DNA of 64,000 nt from Gemmatimonas sp038250435. GTDB lineage: Bacteria > Gemmatimonadota > Gemmatimonadetes > Gemmatimonadales > Gemmatimonadaceae. This document shows, in pieces, positions 63,134 through 64,000 of the stretch. The stretch is from the NCBI GenBank assembly GCA_038250435.1, contig JBBSCJ010000002.1:124001-188000 (forward strand). The letters are read 5' to 3'. Position 1 is the stretch's first letter; every line of letters starts with the position of its first letter. The notes under the pieces were generated by a model that ran no database searches, was not told the DNA's origin, and saw only the letters and a program-made list of their open reading frames with translations. Made by a program: the position numbers and the translations under genes.

Positions 63134-63535
63134 TCAAGGGGCGTCGGTGCATTTCAGGACACCTTCAGTTTCGGCAGGTGGAAGTACCGCCGCTTGCCCG
63201 TAAAATACCGCGCAGGTCAGCGGCCAGGCAGCTGGATGCGTGGCGGACGCCGACCAGCCGCGTGCATTTGCCTCCGTGATGGTGACCACGACGCCTTCGC
63301 TCGAGTCGAAATTCAAAGTCGTGATGTTCGCGGCGTACGCTTCGTTGTCGTAAAAGTAGTTCTCCTGCTGACCGGCGACGTTCCTGAGATCGCTCTTGAT
63401 ACTCGCGGTAAATGTCTTGCCCTTCGTTTGCTGAAACCTGGGTATGGCGATCGCGGCAAGGATCCCGATGATGACCACAACGATCAGCAGTTCGATGAGG
63501 GTAAAACCAGCTTTGTGTGGATGCGACAAACGCAT
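63134..63535 (-). CDS. Type IV prepilin (PilA/GspG-like pseudopilin)
   Basis: A 133-residue prepilin. The short basic leader (MRLSHPHKAG) is cut before F at GFTLIELLIVVVIIGILAAIAIPRFQQTKGKTFTAS, which carries the conserved Glu5. The remainder is a pilin globular domain with one disulfide-capable pair (LTCAVFYG ... LKCTDAP). Could be a pilus subunit or a secretion pseudopilin; the length and the single Cys pair fit PilA-like proteins of Gemmatimonadota. GGAGGA lies nine bases before the start at 63535. No other pilus genes are in the window. Confidence 0.9.
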   Translation of the reverse strand: MRLSHPHKAGFTLIELLIVVVIIGILAAIAIPRFQQTKGKTFTASIKSDLRNVAGQQENYFYDNEAYAANITTLNFDSSEGVVVTITEANARGWSASATHPAAWPLTCAVFYGQAAVLPPAETEGVLKCTDAP

Positions 63536-63623
63536 AGGGCGATCCTCCAGGTCGGTGACGCCGCATGGCGAACACACAGGAAAGGTATTGGCGTGGCCCT
63601 GTGCCCCGCGTCACGACTACCTA

Positions 63624-63639
63624 AGCAACCGCAGTGCCG
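63624..63639 (-). promoter_or_regulatory. Sigma-54 promoter of the prepilin gene
   Basis: The minus strand reads CGGCAC-TGCGG-TTGCT, matching the -24/-12 consensus TGGCAC-N5-TTGCW except at the first base, with exact spacing. Transcription would begin near 63613, leaving a leader of about 78 bases. Pilin genes are classic sigma-54/PilR targets. Confidence 0.72.
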
Positions 63640-63788
63640 CCGTTACGTTGCACGTCCAAAGCATTGGGAATCAACGACTTACATAAAACATCCACGCAAC
63701 GGCTCAGAACAGCTCTCTCGCAGCCGCCGACGCTTCGTGCAAGTTGCAAGAGCGGCGCGCTCGCGAAACGAAGCAAGTGCTCCCTGAA

Positions 63789-64000
63789 TCAGGTCTTCGC
63801 GGTCACCCAGTTGTCACCGGCTCCCATCTCCACAAGCAGCGGCACGTCGAGCACGGCCGCCCCCTCCATCTCCCGCCTGACCAACTCCGATAGTGCCGGC
63901 TGCTCTTCCGGGGGGACTTCGAACACCAGTTCATCGTGCACCTGCAGCAGCATTCGCGAGGAGAGCCGTTCGCGCGCGAGAGCGTCCTGGACCCGAATCA
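63789..64000 (-). CDS. polA: DNA polymerase I, C-terminal end (5' part outside window)
   Basis: The last 70 codons of the polymerase domain: IRVQDALARERLSSRMLLQVHDELVFEVPPEEQPALSELVRREMEGAAVLDVPLLVEMGAGDNWVTAKT. This contains motif C of family-A polymerases, LQVHDELVFE, with the catalytic HDE, and the conserved PLLVEMGAGDNW ending. The gene runs off the right edge. Upstream regulation and other domains cannot be judged. Confidence 0.95.
   Translation of the reverse strand, partial: IRVQDALARERLSSRMLLQVHDELVFEVPPEEQPALSELVRREMEGAAVLDVPLLVEMGAGDNWVTAKT

Overview
This 64 kb, GC-rich, densely coding window looks like chromosome from a Gram-negative, didermic bacterium. The gene style (a giant tricorn-like protease, an M14 peptidase, a protein kinase fused to TPRs, LVIVD/DUF305 lipoproteins, the TldD/TldE pair, many GTG starts) best fits Gemmatimonadota. 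That assignment is an inference from gene content, not from a marker-gene comparison. The two ends cut genes: argG (1-576, 3' part missing) and polA (63789-64000, only the C-terminus). I found no rRNA, tRNA or CRISPR array.

Layout. 1-6762: argG, a MATE exporter, a CHRD/SodC-like lipoprotein, phosphatidylserine decarboxylase and an M14 metallopeptidase. 6759-15004: a minus-strand train with touching or overlapping ends, transcribed queD, acyltransferase, ABC-F ATPase, outer-membrane barrel, aminotransferase, rfbD-like reductase. 15084-30084: AI-2E transporter, Ser/Thr kinase-TPR, ABC exporter with a GyrI-like partner, a SWIM/SNF2 helicase, a GlcG-like protein, DUF1289, the LVIVD/DUF305 pair and a cysteine-less ArsC-like protein. 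30103-38686: DctA, a YheT hydrolase, small membrane genes, then mnmG, a SIMPL protein, a near-consensus parS site and parA-parB. This resembles the origin-proximal mnmG-parAB arrangement but without rsmG. 38753-44159: a BMP-type nucleoside-uptake ABC operon (binding protein, ATPase, two permeases) with a Nif3-family gene inserted. 44250-52272: OmpA-like lipoprotein, a ribosome-hibernation factor/eRF1-like pair, TldE/TldD (TldD with a Tat signal) and Tex.

52343-56460 is the accessory region: a wrecked F420-dependent NADP oxidoreductase gene, two small unknown genes, a restriction-modification pair (intact N6-adenine methyltransferase and a restriction endonuclease broken by a one-base frameshift) and a decayed IS transposase. 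56751-64000 returns to housekeeping-like content: tricorn-like protease, a lipoprotein, a UMF1-type MFS transporter, a small conserved gene, a type IV prepilin behind a good sigma-54 promoter match, and polA.

The points most worth following are the frameshifted restriction gene with its small neighbours, active-site substitutions in the acyltransferase and the ArsC-like protein, the missing beta2 segment in the rhamnose reductase, the HPF/eRF1-like operon, the Nif3 insertion and the exported TldD.
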